NCBI GenBank assembly: GCA_030248295.1 | Contig: JASANH010000715.1 | Coordinates: 124,001-188,000, forward strand | Direction of reading: 5' to 3' | DNA from: Mesodorylaimus sp. YZB2_4 | Lineage: Eukaryota > Nematoda > Enoplea > Dorylaimida > Dorylaimidae | Length of the DNA stretch: 64,000 nucleotides | Shown here: positions 41,789 through 52,100 of the stretch, in pieces | How the letters are laid out: each line of letters starts with the position of its first letter | Position numbering within the stretch: the first letter of the stretch is position 1 | Program-made: the position numbers and the translations under genes | The notes under the pieces: generated by a model | Told to the model about the DNA's origin: nothing | Seen by the model: the letters and a program-made list of their open reading frames with translations, nothing else | Database searches by the model: none

Positions 41789-42831
41789 TGACGAAGTGAT
41801 AAGGCTTGACTGTGTTCTTTATTTTTTAGCAGCTAGTAAAAAGTTTTGAAATTGAAATTGGGAGGCGTGCCAATGATTTAGCAAGTATATTTCCATCACA
41901 AATTCGAGTTAAACTGCAGAATTGAAAGTCTAGTTACGGCTGTTCATAGCGTCTTTAGAGATCATGTCAAAATAGTTTAAATTCGCGCCAAAATTCTAAA
42001 CCGATTCGAGCGGATGTGCGCTTTTTAAAGTTTGACGCGTTTTCAATTTTGGCGGAAATTCGAATGTAATGAGTGCGTTTTTTCCAAAAACATTCTTAGC
42101 ACGAACTTGGAAAAAATATTGATGCCGTTATCTCTATAGAGAATGAAAAAAAATTACCCTACTGATATGTTTATGGCCTTTAGATACTATAGTAGAATAT
42201 TTAAAAAGCACGCAAAATTTTTAAACCTTCTTCCGCGGATGCGCGCTTTTTAAACTGGGCCGCCTTTACCGTTTGGCGGGAATTCAAGTGTTAAATCTTT
42301 GTTTCTAAAAAGCAGTGGAAACTCATTTAATTAATTAAAAAGTGTTAATTTCTTAATCTGACTAAAAATACTGGGAGTGAAAAAGTTCAATTTTTCCTTA
42401 TCCGCTTACTTTTCCTTGACTTGGCTTTCCTCGTTTGTTATTGGCTTAAAAACTGACGGCTTTCTAGCTCACCTGCAGCCGTGCGGCCGACGAGCAAGAT
42501 ATCGAATATATTTTGGTAAGTCGACCATTGGAATAAAAATTTACTCGACACTACATATATTTTGCACATTCTGCAAGGTGTGCCCAAAATCCAAAATTTT
42601 GGCGGGACCATTCTCTAACATTCATGTCTTGCTGGCTGGCCTAGGGTACCTTACTCGCCCGTCACGCCTTCCTTGTCAATGCCGCTGCCAGATTCCGATG
42701 CTAGAGAGATTTCCAATTGTCAGGGCGAAAGTATATTTTGACCCTTATTCTATAGCTACAACTTACTTAGTCAATCCTTTCAGTCCTTTCAGTCGATTCT
42801 TTGTAACATTCTTATGTTAATTCATTTGAGT
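41789..42831. repeat. Intergenic with inverted dispersed repeat (partner of 63450-63830)
   Basis: From 41938 to about 42325 the sequence matches the reverse complement of 63450-63830: AGATCATGTC, GGTTTAAATTCGCGCCAAAA, GCGGATGTGCGCTTTTTAAA, GTAATGAGTGC. Within each copy the unit is itself duplicated. 42326-42831 holds no recognised gene. Confidence 0.65.
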
Positions 42832-42880
42832 AGTTGCTGCCGTAATTTTCGTCGGAAAACATGAAAGGTGCCGCTGTAGT
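42832..42880 (+). promoter_or_regulatory. Upstream module of secreted-protein member 6
   Basis: TTGCTGCCGTAATTTTCG then ATGAAAGGTGCCGCTG at 42861-42876, about 330 bases before the ATG. Confidence 0.6.
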
Positions 42881-43155
42881 GTGCTCTTGAATACGTTTCG
42901 ATCTCGTTGAGTCCACAATCATTCTTTGCTCTATTTGCCAACACTGCTACGGCGGCTGTCACAAGATACTTTTGTGTGCGCAAATAATGAGACTTACATA
43001 GATGGTATACGAACGTGATAAGATTTCCTCGAGAATTCTAGAGAGCGCAAATGCTATGCATTCACGGCATTTATAGGACATTTTTGAATTGATGAATGCT
43101 GGAGATCCGACAAAAAAAATGCAAATCAGTCCGTGGAATTAATGGGTGACTTCAC

Positions 43156-43163
43156 TATATATA
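43156..43163 (+). promoter_or_regulatory. TATA box of secreted-protein member 6
   Basis: CACTATATATACTC, 47 bases before the ATG. Confidence 0.55.
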
Positions 43164-43202
43164 CTCACTTTCTCACATAATCCGTTTGCCAATTACTGGA
43201 AC

Positions 43203-43667
43203 ATGGATAAGCTGACTATGGCTTTACAATTGACATATGTCTTTAGTTTTTATATGCTTTTATTTTTTCCCCCTCCCATAAGCGGACAAGCTTGCAACCT
43301 GACTGAACCAGTCGGCCAGGTTACAGTTCTTCCCGATGCTTCCAATCAGAAGCAAGTGATTCGTTTCAATTACTCCATTTCCTCCAAGTATGTGCTAAAA
43401 GAAATTGAGATCGAGAAAGTCGGAACAAAGCCTGGAGAATATCAAACTTTCAAAAAAATTCCTTTGCAATTTTGGCCACAAACGTCATCGACTCAATGGA
43501 CGCCGGAAGGCGATTCTCCAGGGACAAATTACCGTTGGCGAGTCAATGTGTTGCAGTGGAGGCCGCATGCAGATAAATATATGCGATTGAGTCTGGGAGG
43601 AAAATACGTGAATGTGCCAAACGTCTGCGATTGGAAAGAATTCCAGATCTCCCAAAAGAAGCCATGA
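43203..43667 (+). CDS. Small secreted protein, CDWKE family, member 6
   Basis: 154 residues from the ATG at 43203, single exon. The signal peptide ends near SGQA (27-30). Only two cysteines are in the mature part, 31 and 142. Family marks are CNLTEPVG (31-38), IEIEKVGTKPGEYQ (68-81), NYRWRVNV (109-116) and CDWKEFQIS (142-150). It is longer than members 1 and 4 because of an insertion between RWRV and the terminal cysteine, in a loop position. The upstream ATG at 43146 would put 19 residues before the signal peptide and is disfavoured. It lies downstream of an intact channel gene on the same strand. Confidence 0.83.
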   Translation: MDKLTMALQLTYVFSFYMLLFFPPPISGQACNLTEPVGQVTVLPDASNQKQVIRFNYSISSKYVLKEIEIEKVGTKPGEYQTFKKIPLQFWPQTSSTQWTPEGDSPGTNYRWRVNVLQWRPHADKYMRLSLGGKYVNVPNVCDWKEFQISQKKP

Positions 43668-43821
43668 AACGAGACGAGTTTTATTCTTTGCAGCGTGCGA
43701 AATAAGGAAAGTAAAAATTACTGTGTGATCGTGTCGGCTCACAGTTAACGCCTTTAGCCTGTTCCTATTACCACATCACCAAGCGAACCAAGCGAAGAGG
43801 TTAAATGAACACATTCAAACT

Positions 43822-43893
43822 CGTGGCCTGGCGGGCTAAGCGTCTGCCTCTCACGCAGTTACGGGCGAGTGTTCGACTCGCGGCCCGGTAAAT
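43822..43893 (+). repeat. tRNA-like pseudogene or SINE head
   Basis: TGGCGGGCTAAGCGTCTGCC, TCTCACGCAG and GAGTGTTCGACTCGCGGCCC recall the A and B boxes of a tRNA gene. The acceptor stem does not close. A related word set occurs near 37140-37210. Confidence 0.45.
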
Positions 43894-44934
43894 AAAGTCT
43901 TGTATAATGTCCCCTATAAGAAGCCAAAACACTGTTAAAAGCAGGTAAAGTTTAAAAAAATTAAAACAAAACTCAAAGATTCAAAGATTTTACTTTCACA
44001 CAAATCGAAACTACCGCATTCCGCACCGAGTAGATGGAAGATCTTGACAGTGTTTCCCTGTGTAATGGGACAAGTTTAAGCTCCTGCATGCTGTGGTTAA
44101 GTATTCAGGATGTACAGTATGACCTAACGAGATAAATGCACAATATGACTAGCACAACAGAACACCCAAGTACGACATAAAAACATACCAGGTTATGGAA
44201 TATGGATTTTGAAAAGATACAAAAGGATCCTGAACGAATTCGTTTAAAAACGATTCGAAGATTCAAAAGCCCCCAATATGATCGTGAAAGTGGTTTTGGG
44301 GGCGGCATTGGGCAAGGTTGCCGCTCTGGTACAATTTCCGCTAAATATATCTTTATTAGAACCACACCCCTGGATTCTCCTCCCCCGTCATATCACAGAA
44401 GCTGAAATATCATCTATTATCTTCGCCATTTGATTTTGGAGTTAATCAAGTAGAGATCGCGTGGTTTTATCTCGAAGACATGAATTTCTACCTCCGGATT
44501 CAGGTTTTGCACATCATTCAATTTTTGTTCCTTGCATTTTGGAGTAATTCTGTCACTACAGTGATAGAACCTAGAGCAAAGCAAAAAGTCTTGTCTACTC
44601 CTCTTTTCCGTCTGCTATCAAATATATGCGCACATTGATGATTTGGAAAAGATACTTTGCAAAGCGTCTCTTGAGAACATTCAAAAGTGAACATGTATTG
44701 GAGTCCACCATTCACTTGCTGGACGTCCTTTATGCATGGCACTTGAGCATTTTTCTGGCATTACCAAGTTTTTTGCAAAAAACGGCAATTTTCGTCAATA
44801 TCAAACTCATATATTTTTCAGCCTGTGCGCTAGTCGTATTAAAAAAATTTTGGCGACAGCTTTCCTGATTTATGGCTTTAATTAGTTTTCTTTTGAAAAA
44901 GTGGCGTGATGTTGATGCTATTCTGCTGAAAAGA
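43894..44934. other. Intergenic, one possible coding remnant
   Basis: On the minus strand, 44742-44518 reads VQQVNGGLQYMFTFEC, CKVSFPNHQC and VDKTFCF, which could be the tail of a secreted cysteine-containing domain. No start, signal peptide or splice partner was found. Confidence 0.25.
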
Positions 44935-45035
44935 AATTTCGAACAGAATATTGGATATCGAATTATCTTCTCCGAAATTTCGAACAGAATATTGAATTAG
45001 AGCGGGCTTTCAAGAGCTGGCTTTGAAGTGAGGAA
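44935..45035 (-). pseudogene. DEG/ENaC channel relic (C-terminal, tandemly duplicated)
   Basis: On the minus strand, the word CAATATTCTGTTCGAAATTTC occurs twice, followed in one copy by GGAGAAGAT. It is the same as the IQYSVRNFGE tail of the channel copies. Nothing else of the gene remains. Confidence 0.6.
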
Positions 45036-46375
45036 CTTTTCTTACAGCTTGAAGGCGGGAAATTCAAATTTTGCGTCGTTCAAGATGTGTGAAATCGTCA
45101 TCAAATATGAATCTAAGACGATAAGTGAAAAATATCGATATCTTTATCTGTATCAATATTATGCACCTAACGTTCCACCGGAATGTTAAACCTCTCTTAC
45201 GATTAGGTGCATCTCACTGCAGAAACTTCAATCGGCAAGCAGCTAGACTTTGTATGCGCAGCGCACAACGTCCGTGAATGCACATTTACGCGGGAACCAG
45301 ACAATCATGCCAAATGCGACAAAAGACAAAACGAATGCCGAATTAGCCTGCCTAAGCTCACTTCAAGAGCGATTGTACAAACCTGAAGGCGGGATAGGAA
45401 AGAGTCTTTGAGCGGTACAACAGCCTTAGGCGACACCTTCTCAGAAATTCATCATCTCCCATGTCCCAGCCAATGCTCCGCCCACTCAGCACAATCCAAT
45501 ACCGAAACAGCCTCATCTTCCTTCTCTTCGTTCAGAACAAGACCGCGCTTTCCTCAGCTTATGTCCCACACTTTTATCAACCATATATCATCCTGAATAA
45601 TTCCAGATGACTGAATAGCGCCCACGCTCAGATTGCATCAATTTCTCTGTTTGCTCATTTCTTCTGAGAACTATAGGCCCGCTATATTATTGGCCATAAG
45701 AAAAGACCCTTTTCGAATTCTATTTCCACTCAAAACCTAGTGAATCGTTTTGGATGGGTTTCATTGGCATCCATTGCCTCTCGCTATCACCTCCTCACCC
45801 ACGTCATTGTCAATATTCCCATCGCCTCGACGTCGAGCCGACCGGGCAAGCTTTGGCAGCTACTCGCAGCTAACAGCTGCCGAGCACGCAAGGCCTATCA
45901 CCAGGGGGGGGGGGGGGCTAGGAGAAGCAGAGTTGCCAGCGCGAGTTGGCAAGAAGACTAGAATATGCGCCGAGTCTTTCTTTCTCGCTCCGAGCCCTAC
46001 TTGGAGCCTAACTAGTGCATATTGGCACGAACTCGTACCTGGCGCATACAGCCACGTGTTCGAGGGCAGGCCCGGAACGAACGACCCAGTCAAAATCCAG
46101 TTTTCGAAAGAAACCAGCCGACACGTGGAAAAGTGAAAAAGTCCTGTTTTTCATCTTTCTAACGAATACATTCAGTTTTCTCTCTTTAAAATAATCTTTT
46201 TCAAAATATTCTATTTGTGACCTAAACGAAATTGGGAACTTTCCATTTTTGTCCGCCAAAAAAATTCTACACTTTTTTACGATACGTCGAAGAAATACTC
46301 TGAAACTTTTGACTTCAAGACCCGTGCCGTAAGGAAGGCGGCAAATACCTATTTGGCGACCTCAACGAAATCGAC
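45036..46375. other. Upstream flank of the phosphatase gene
   Basis: Contains one GGCGGGAAATTCAAAT word at 45053 and a run of about 13 G near 45905. Open frames have no domain. No TATA box is obvious before 46376. Confidence 0.35.
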
Positions 46376-46939
46376 ATGACAGCTCCATATTTCTCATTAT
46401 TGACTAGCATAAGCGAAATCAACGATTATTTGTACATTAGCGGTTTCGCTCCAGTTCGCGAGGATAATCTTCGTCGTTTAGGAATCACATGCGTGGTCGA
46501 TGCCACCAACGTACCGAAAAAACCCTGGGATGGTGTCGATTTCGTGAAAGTGACAGTAGAAGATCAGGAAAGTGCAAAATTGGATACATATTTCGATCAT
46601 GTCGCCGATAAAATCCATCAACATCGAAAAGATGGTGGTAAGACATTGGTTCATTGTGCAGCTGGTATCAGTCGAAGTGCCTCTTTATGCATTATTTACT
46701 TCGTCAAATATGAAAATATAAGCTTAAGAGAAGCTTATTTATTGGTCCATGAAAAACGGCGTATTATTTCTCCAAATATGGGATTTTGGCGACAAATGAT
46801 CGAGTATGCGAAACGTGAAAAACATGATTACAGTGTCAAATTAGTTAGGACCAAATATCGTGAAATACCCGACGTATATTTGCCAAGTTTACATCGCAGT
46901 GATAAAGAAAATGCTGATGATAAAGTGGCTAAATATTGA
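46376..46939 (+). CDS. Atypical dual-specificity phosphatase, DUSP14/18/21-like
   Basis: 187 residues, one exon, ATG at 46376. Protein phosphatase acting on phospho-Tyr and phospho-Ser/Thr, probably cytosolic. The catalytic loop is VHCAAGISRSAS with Cys94 as nucleophile and Arg100 of the HCxxGxxR signature. Asp63 in VTVEDQES is the likely general acid. The core YISGFAPVREDNLRRLGITCVVDAT and the IISPNMGFWRQM helix match small DUSPs of the 14/18/21/28 group. There is no MAPK-binding domain. The C-terminal ~30 residues are charged and unassigned. Lack of introns parallels mammalian DUSP14/18/21, which are also intronless or nearly so. Confidence 0.95.
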   Translation: MTAPYFSLLTSISEINDYLYISGFAPVREDNLRRLGITCVVDATNVPKKPWDGVDFVKVTVEDQESAKLDTYFDHVADKIHQHRKDGGKTLVHCAAGISRSASLCIIYFVKYENISLREAYLLVHEKRRIISPNMGFWRQMIEYAKREKHDYSVKLVRTKYREIPDVYLPSLHRSDKENADDKVAKY

Positions 46940-48512
46940 TTTGATCAGAAGACGGGTTTGATTTTCGAATTCCCCGCCTTTTGAGTATTTGAATTTTGTG
47001 TAAAGTATTATTTGTGTGTGGCAATGTGTAAAGGGTTGCAATATTTGTCTGCTATTTTACTGTATGCTGTATGTGTGGTGCGCGTTGGTGGACACTTTTA
47101 TAGCTTGCTGGAAACAAGGTTTTAGACTGGATTTGTGATCGCAATTTCCTGGATATAGTGTAGTACAGTGATTGATTCTGCGCTTAGGCTGTATATTAGT
47201 GTCAAATTTACCATGTAAAAGATTTCTAGTGATATTTGAATTTGGCGCCTCGTAACAATCTTTGATTAGGCGTTTGGACGGAATAAAATTGTAGGATGAA
47301 TCATTAGAGCTAGTTGGTTAGAATTTAGACCACAGCCTTGGTTTTTTGGTTGGAAATGGGCAGTGTCCTGGATTTTGATGAGATGACCAGCGGCCCAGTG
47401 TGCCTGGTTGGGCACAGCAGATCCCCTCATTTTTGGTTTAGACCGGAAAAGTGCATGAAGAGTGCCCCGAGTGGACTTGGAAAAATGACATCTGCAAGGG
47501 CCACATTTTAAGGGTCTGCCTGACAAATTATCGATGCCCCTGGCTGATTGTGAGAATCGCTATGAGATGTGAGACCTTATGGACGGGGTCAGACTCTGCA
47601 CACTGACAGACCTGGAATACCATCCATATCTACAGTCATGCTAAAAGTTTGTTACGGTATCATTTGATCAGTTAGTTCATTTATGATTCACTCGAGGCCC
47701 ACGAGCTTCCACTCAATAGTATCATAGATTCATCTCTTAGAGTCTGGATTTTCACGCAGACTGCCCCCTGGATCGACATGTGTAACTCAAATCCTGTGGT
47801 GGGTCCGCGCAGGTGTGCCCTTGCTGACCCTAGCACCTCCGCACCCCCAGAGACCCAGACCCCTAGAGACCCAGACAGTAGATGTCCAGAGGTAGGGAGG
47901 ATAAGTATGTATATTGCAATAACGTGCGCGTGATTCTTACAGCGAGTATGAGGTTGTAAAACGTCATGGTGTACAATACTACATTTGGTCACTAATGGTT
48001 TGCAGAAGACTGTCCCGCGGGCTCATAAGCTCTTGGTGAGTCTTCTGGTACCAGTGTCCCCACATTCCTGTCCTAGAAGAACCTGGGTGATTGGTAGATC
48101 ACAATCGCCATTACTGAACTCAAGCACAATGCAGAGCGTGCATCCCACGCAGTAGGTGAGAGCGCTTTTTGAAAAAGCTGTGTGTTGCCACTGCACCAAC
48201 AAGTACTCGCTCGTGCGTGAAGCATCCCAACTCACCGACAAATTTGCAGTCAATCAGTTCTCATCAGTCCCGCACACAGTCACATGTTTTTTACACATTG
48301 CATGTCAAAAGGGATAAAGCAAGGATTTCACTCAAATGGTACCATATCCTACTCACACAAACGTGTTCATTGCTGGTGTAACCCGCCTGGCAAGTGTACA
48401 GTACATGCACAATATCAACCAACCATTGCACGAAACGGCTACACGTAAAATAGCTGCACTATACACAGCATCCAGGAAGACACACCAGACACAATCTAAT
48501 CACACCACACCG
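46940..48512. other. Convergent intergenic region
   Basis: Holds the 3' ends of the phosphatase (plus) and the LZTS-like gene (minus). A short AGAGACCCAGAC direct repeat lies at about 47849-47877. No other gene recognised. Confidence 0.45.
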
Positions 48513-49139
48513 TTAAACTTCCAATTCGGGTTCAGAGTGCACCGCATTACTGCCATTATGAAAAGGTGGTGGTGCGTGTTGGAGATTGCCGTAAGGATGG
48601 GCATTGAATTCCTTGTTATTCTTCAAAGTACCAGTCGGAGTCGAATGGGCGCTCAATCTTTGTTCTTGTTGTTGCTGCTGCATACAATTTACTTGATAGG
48701 CGTCTTCTAATAATTTCTGGTACTGCAATACTCGTTGTTTCTCAGCTTCCCATCGCCTTCGCTCGGCATTGAATGCGGACACTTGATCGTGCAGCGATTG
48801 CCTTAATCCGGACACTTCCGTTTTCAATGACTCTACCTCGGATCGCAATGCGTGGTCATTGGTGGCAGATTGTTCATCGTCGATTAAGGCTGGTTGCGGT
48901 GATCGCCTGTATCGAACACGGGGCGACTGCGATCCGGCCGGCGGGTAGGGAGGGTCGGGTAAATGTTGACTATCACGACTCGACACCATTTCGTCATCGG
49001 GCGTCGTTGCTGATGCTGCATTTGGACGAGATTCGAACGTAAGCACACATCCACATTGTTTGCATACCACCCAATTAGTTTGACGACGTTCATCCAAACG
49101 TGCTTTGGCCGCAAATAGTTCCGTTTCGAGTTCTTTGCA
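48513..49139 (-). CDS. LZTS-like gene, last exon
   Basis: Acceptor TTACTTTTCAG, stop TAA at 48513, 208 codons. CKELETELFAAKARLDERR, a CKQCGC cluster, a disordered spacer, then the Fez1-type terminal helix LRSEVESLKTEVSGLRQSL to LQYQKLLEDAY and a low-complexity tail. Confidence 0.86.
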   Translation of the reverse strand, partial: CKELETELFAAKARLDERRQTNWVVCKQCGCVLTFESRPNAASATTPDDEMVSSRDSQHLPDPPYPPAGSQSPRVRYRRSPQPALIDDEQSATNDHALRSEVESLKTEVSGLRQSLHDQVSAFNAERRRWEAEKQRVLQYQKLLEDAYQVNCMQQQQQEQRLSAHSTPTGTLKNNKEFNAHPYGNLQHAPPPFHNGSNAVHSEPELEV

Positions 49140-52100
49140 CTGAAAAGTAATAGAAACATCTTAGACACTTTTGCTCTAGCGATAACCTTCCTGGACCTTT
49201 ATCTTTTGGATAGAAGCCAATAGCCCGCCGCAGTCAAAACTTATAAGCTAGCCTGTGCGGCACGCATCAGCGTTCCTCTGCTCTGCCTCCAGTAGAAGCC
49301 TCTCCAGCATCTCAACGCCAGGGCATCCTAGACTTCCTTGGACGATGGCGGGGGAGGGGGGCTTTGAACCCAGCAACGACCGATCCACCGATCCGACTGC
49401 TGGATCGGCCGGATCGGCATTTTAAATTTGCTGCGCACTACCTGTTTGAAAAACACGCGTATGTTACACTTTCTGCGATACCATCGGAAAGCAGGGTTCC
49501 CTGCACCCTAAAAATCTTGCGCAGAATTTTGTACATAGTTCTGGCTTGGGATCGGTTAGGATCGGATCAGGGCCGATCCAGAGCATGAGTCGGATCGGGA
49601 TCGAGATCCGGGCTGAGGGTCGGATCAGTCGATGCTGGCTTTGAAGCCTGTCTGCGTTGGTTTCCATCTTTACTTGGAGCACCTCGAAAGTTCTGATTGA
49701 GCCACCCACGCCGTCAAGGCCAGCGAGGGCTTGCGGGTCGCAAGGCAGCCTCCTTCACGGGATTGAACTCGGGACGAGCCCAGCCGCGTTATCAAGCAAT
49801 ACGGGGAGACGAATACAAGGGCCGCACCTAGACCCTTTGTAGCACAGCTAAGCTAAGGACAGTCTCATTTCTACAACACACGTACCTTTCTTTGCAATCC
49901 TTGTTTTTCCGCCATCAAAGTTTGAACTCGATCATGCAAATCAGCTCGTTCGTTTTGCAGTTGATCAACTTCCAGCAAAAATCGTTGTTCAGTGGTGACA
50001 GCATGTTCGAGGCGCATGGCCCATTCTCTGAGCTTGTCTTGCCATCGTTGTTCTTTCTCCTGATATACTCGTACGATTGCTTGTTCGTTGTGCTCCATCG
50101 TCTGACGCAAGTGAACCAGTTCATTCTCTTTTTCACGCAGTGCTAACTAAAATGGAAAAGTGTTTCAGAAAATTTGCTAACTTTGGGTATCTGCACGCAC
50201 AAAAACATGGGATTGTCCTGGCAATTGGTAACGGTCAGCTGAAAGGTGCTACGTTGGGCCTGGTCGGGTCGAAATCATGATGATATTCTCTGCAACTACC
50301 GTAGCTACTGCAGATCAATCAAATGCTTGTTAGGAAGCTGACCAGTCAGAAGCATTTTGTTTTTACCCACTTCGGACAGCAAATTCTTTGTGCTGCATGG
50401 CGAATGCCGCTGTACTTCCTACAAGATGCTACAGTACCCACAGTAGAGGTTAGAATGCTTTACTGTGTGCACAAATTATATGCAACACCTTATTAGGGCA
50501 TTCTGAGTCCGCTATTTAATACTGCATCGCGTGTATGTGCGGCAAAAAAAATGTCCAAATCATTCAAAAAGTAGCAATCAGCTAATTTAGCTGCTCCTCA
50601 GCTAATTAGCTAATTATTTAGTGACTTGGCACTAAATCATTCGAAGCGGGCCCAGCCTGTGATTTGGACACTGTAGGCGCCCAGACAATGGGCAACCTGC
50701 TTGAAGGTCACAAGCCCCACTCGCTGAATCAGCCAGATCAGTGTGTACTGTATCACTGCGTCACTGTACCTATGAGATGGTGTGGCCGTAATCACTACAC
50801 TAACGCCAGCTAGTCTCTCATAGTGCATTGTTCTGGAGGCAAAGCAGCGCTAGATCACCTGGTCTCCTAACTGCTTTCTGTTTTTTGTTCCATTCCGAGT
50901 CAGCCTTTCAGTTAACTTAAACGACTGAAAGGCTGACTAAAGCGAGGCGAGTCTACGGTCCAGCACATTAGGCACAAACTAGCCGCCCAGCCAATCCCAT
51001 CAGTCTCACAAGTCACCTCATACCAATTACAGCCCAGTGACCTATCTACCTTTCCGCCAGCACATCCTTGCAAGCACAAGTTCGCATCCTACAGCACTGC
51101 ACACTATACAGGTACCTTGGGCAGCAATCAGCAGAGTATGAGCACAAGTTCGCTATCCTGGTAACCCAGACTGGAAGACCTGACGTGGTCCAACTCTGGC
51201 TCCCATCGCCATCACTAACCAGCTTCACTTACCTCTAACTCAGCCACACCACTATCGGACGGTGAAGGCGTAACATGGATTCCAGACGAGTTTCGACTAC
51301 CCAAAGAACCATAATTCTGATTGCCACCACCTTCAGTCGGAGCAGCCTGTTGTTGCGGATGCAAGGTGAATTGTTGTGGCTGATGCTGATGATGACCAGT
51401 AGGGAAGGACGCAGTGGTCCTGACTGGTGGCACTGGATGTTGTGACGAAGACGTCTTCTTTTGAGGAGCCGCATTGAAATCGAATGATCGATTTCCAGTG
51501 GGCGTGACAGGAAAGTTGGATCGATTAGGTGGTTGTGGTCTGACATCGGCCACCATATCGTACTCATTTTGCACTTGTCCGCCATTGGCTACATTCTGCT
51601 TAGTATGACCCATCTGCTGCGCCAAATGCTGTTGACTGTGACGAAGATACTCCTGATAGGAGATTGGGTGAGGGCGTTGTTGAGGCGGTGGCGGCTGAGC
51701 TACACGAATCTGCCATCCATTCGCTCCACTTTCACTTGGCTGCCACGCTTGCTGTTGATTGTGGGTTTGCACAGTCCTGGCTGGCGTCATGCTATGTGCA
51801 TCCCGACCACGGCTGCAACTGCTCAATCGATCCTCGTCTTCAGGCATCGATTGCGAGTCGGCATTGGCCGCGTTTGCTGCGAGGCTCAAGTGATGAGTCA
51901 TACGTCTGACGGCGGGTGGTGTAAAGGCGGATAAATTATGGGCACTTTTATGCATTTGACTAGGCTCGTTATTGGCATTTGTATTATCGTAATTAGAATG
52001 AGTTAATTCGGTGGATGGCGATGAGTGGCGATAAGTCGTAATTTGGGCTTGTTTCATCGGCGAAATGACCACTATTTCGTTGGATGCAGAGACAGGATTC

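Noticed and set aside
45900-45915. G-run and nearby open frames at 45740-46136
   Set aside because: Frames cross the homopolymer, have no domain, and end before the phosphatase start.
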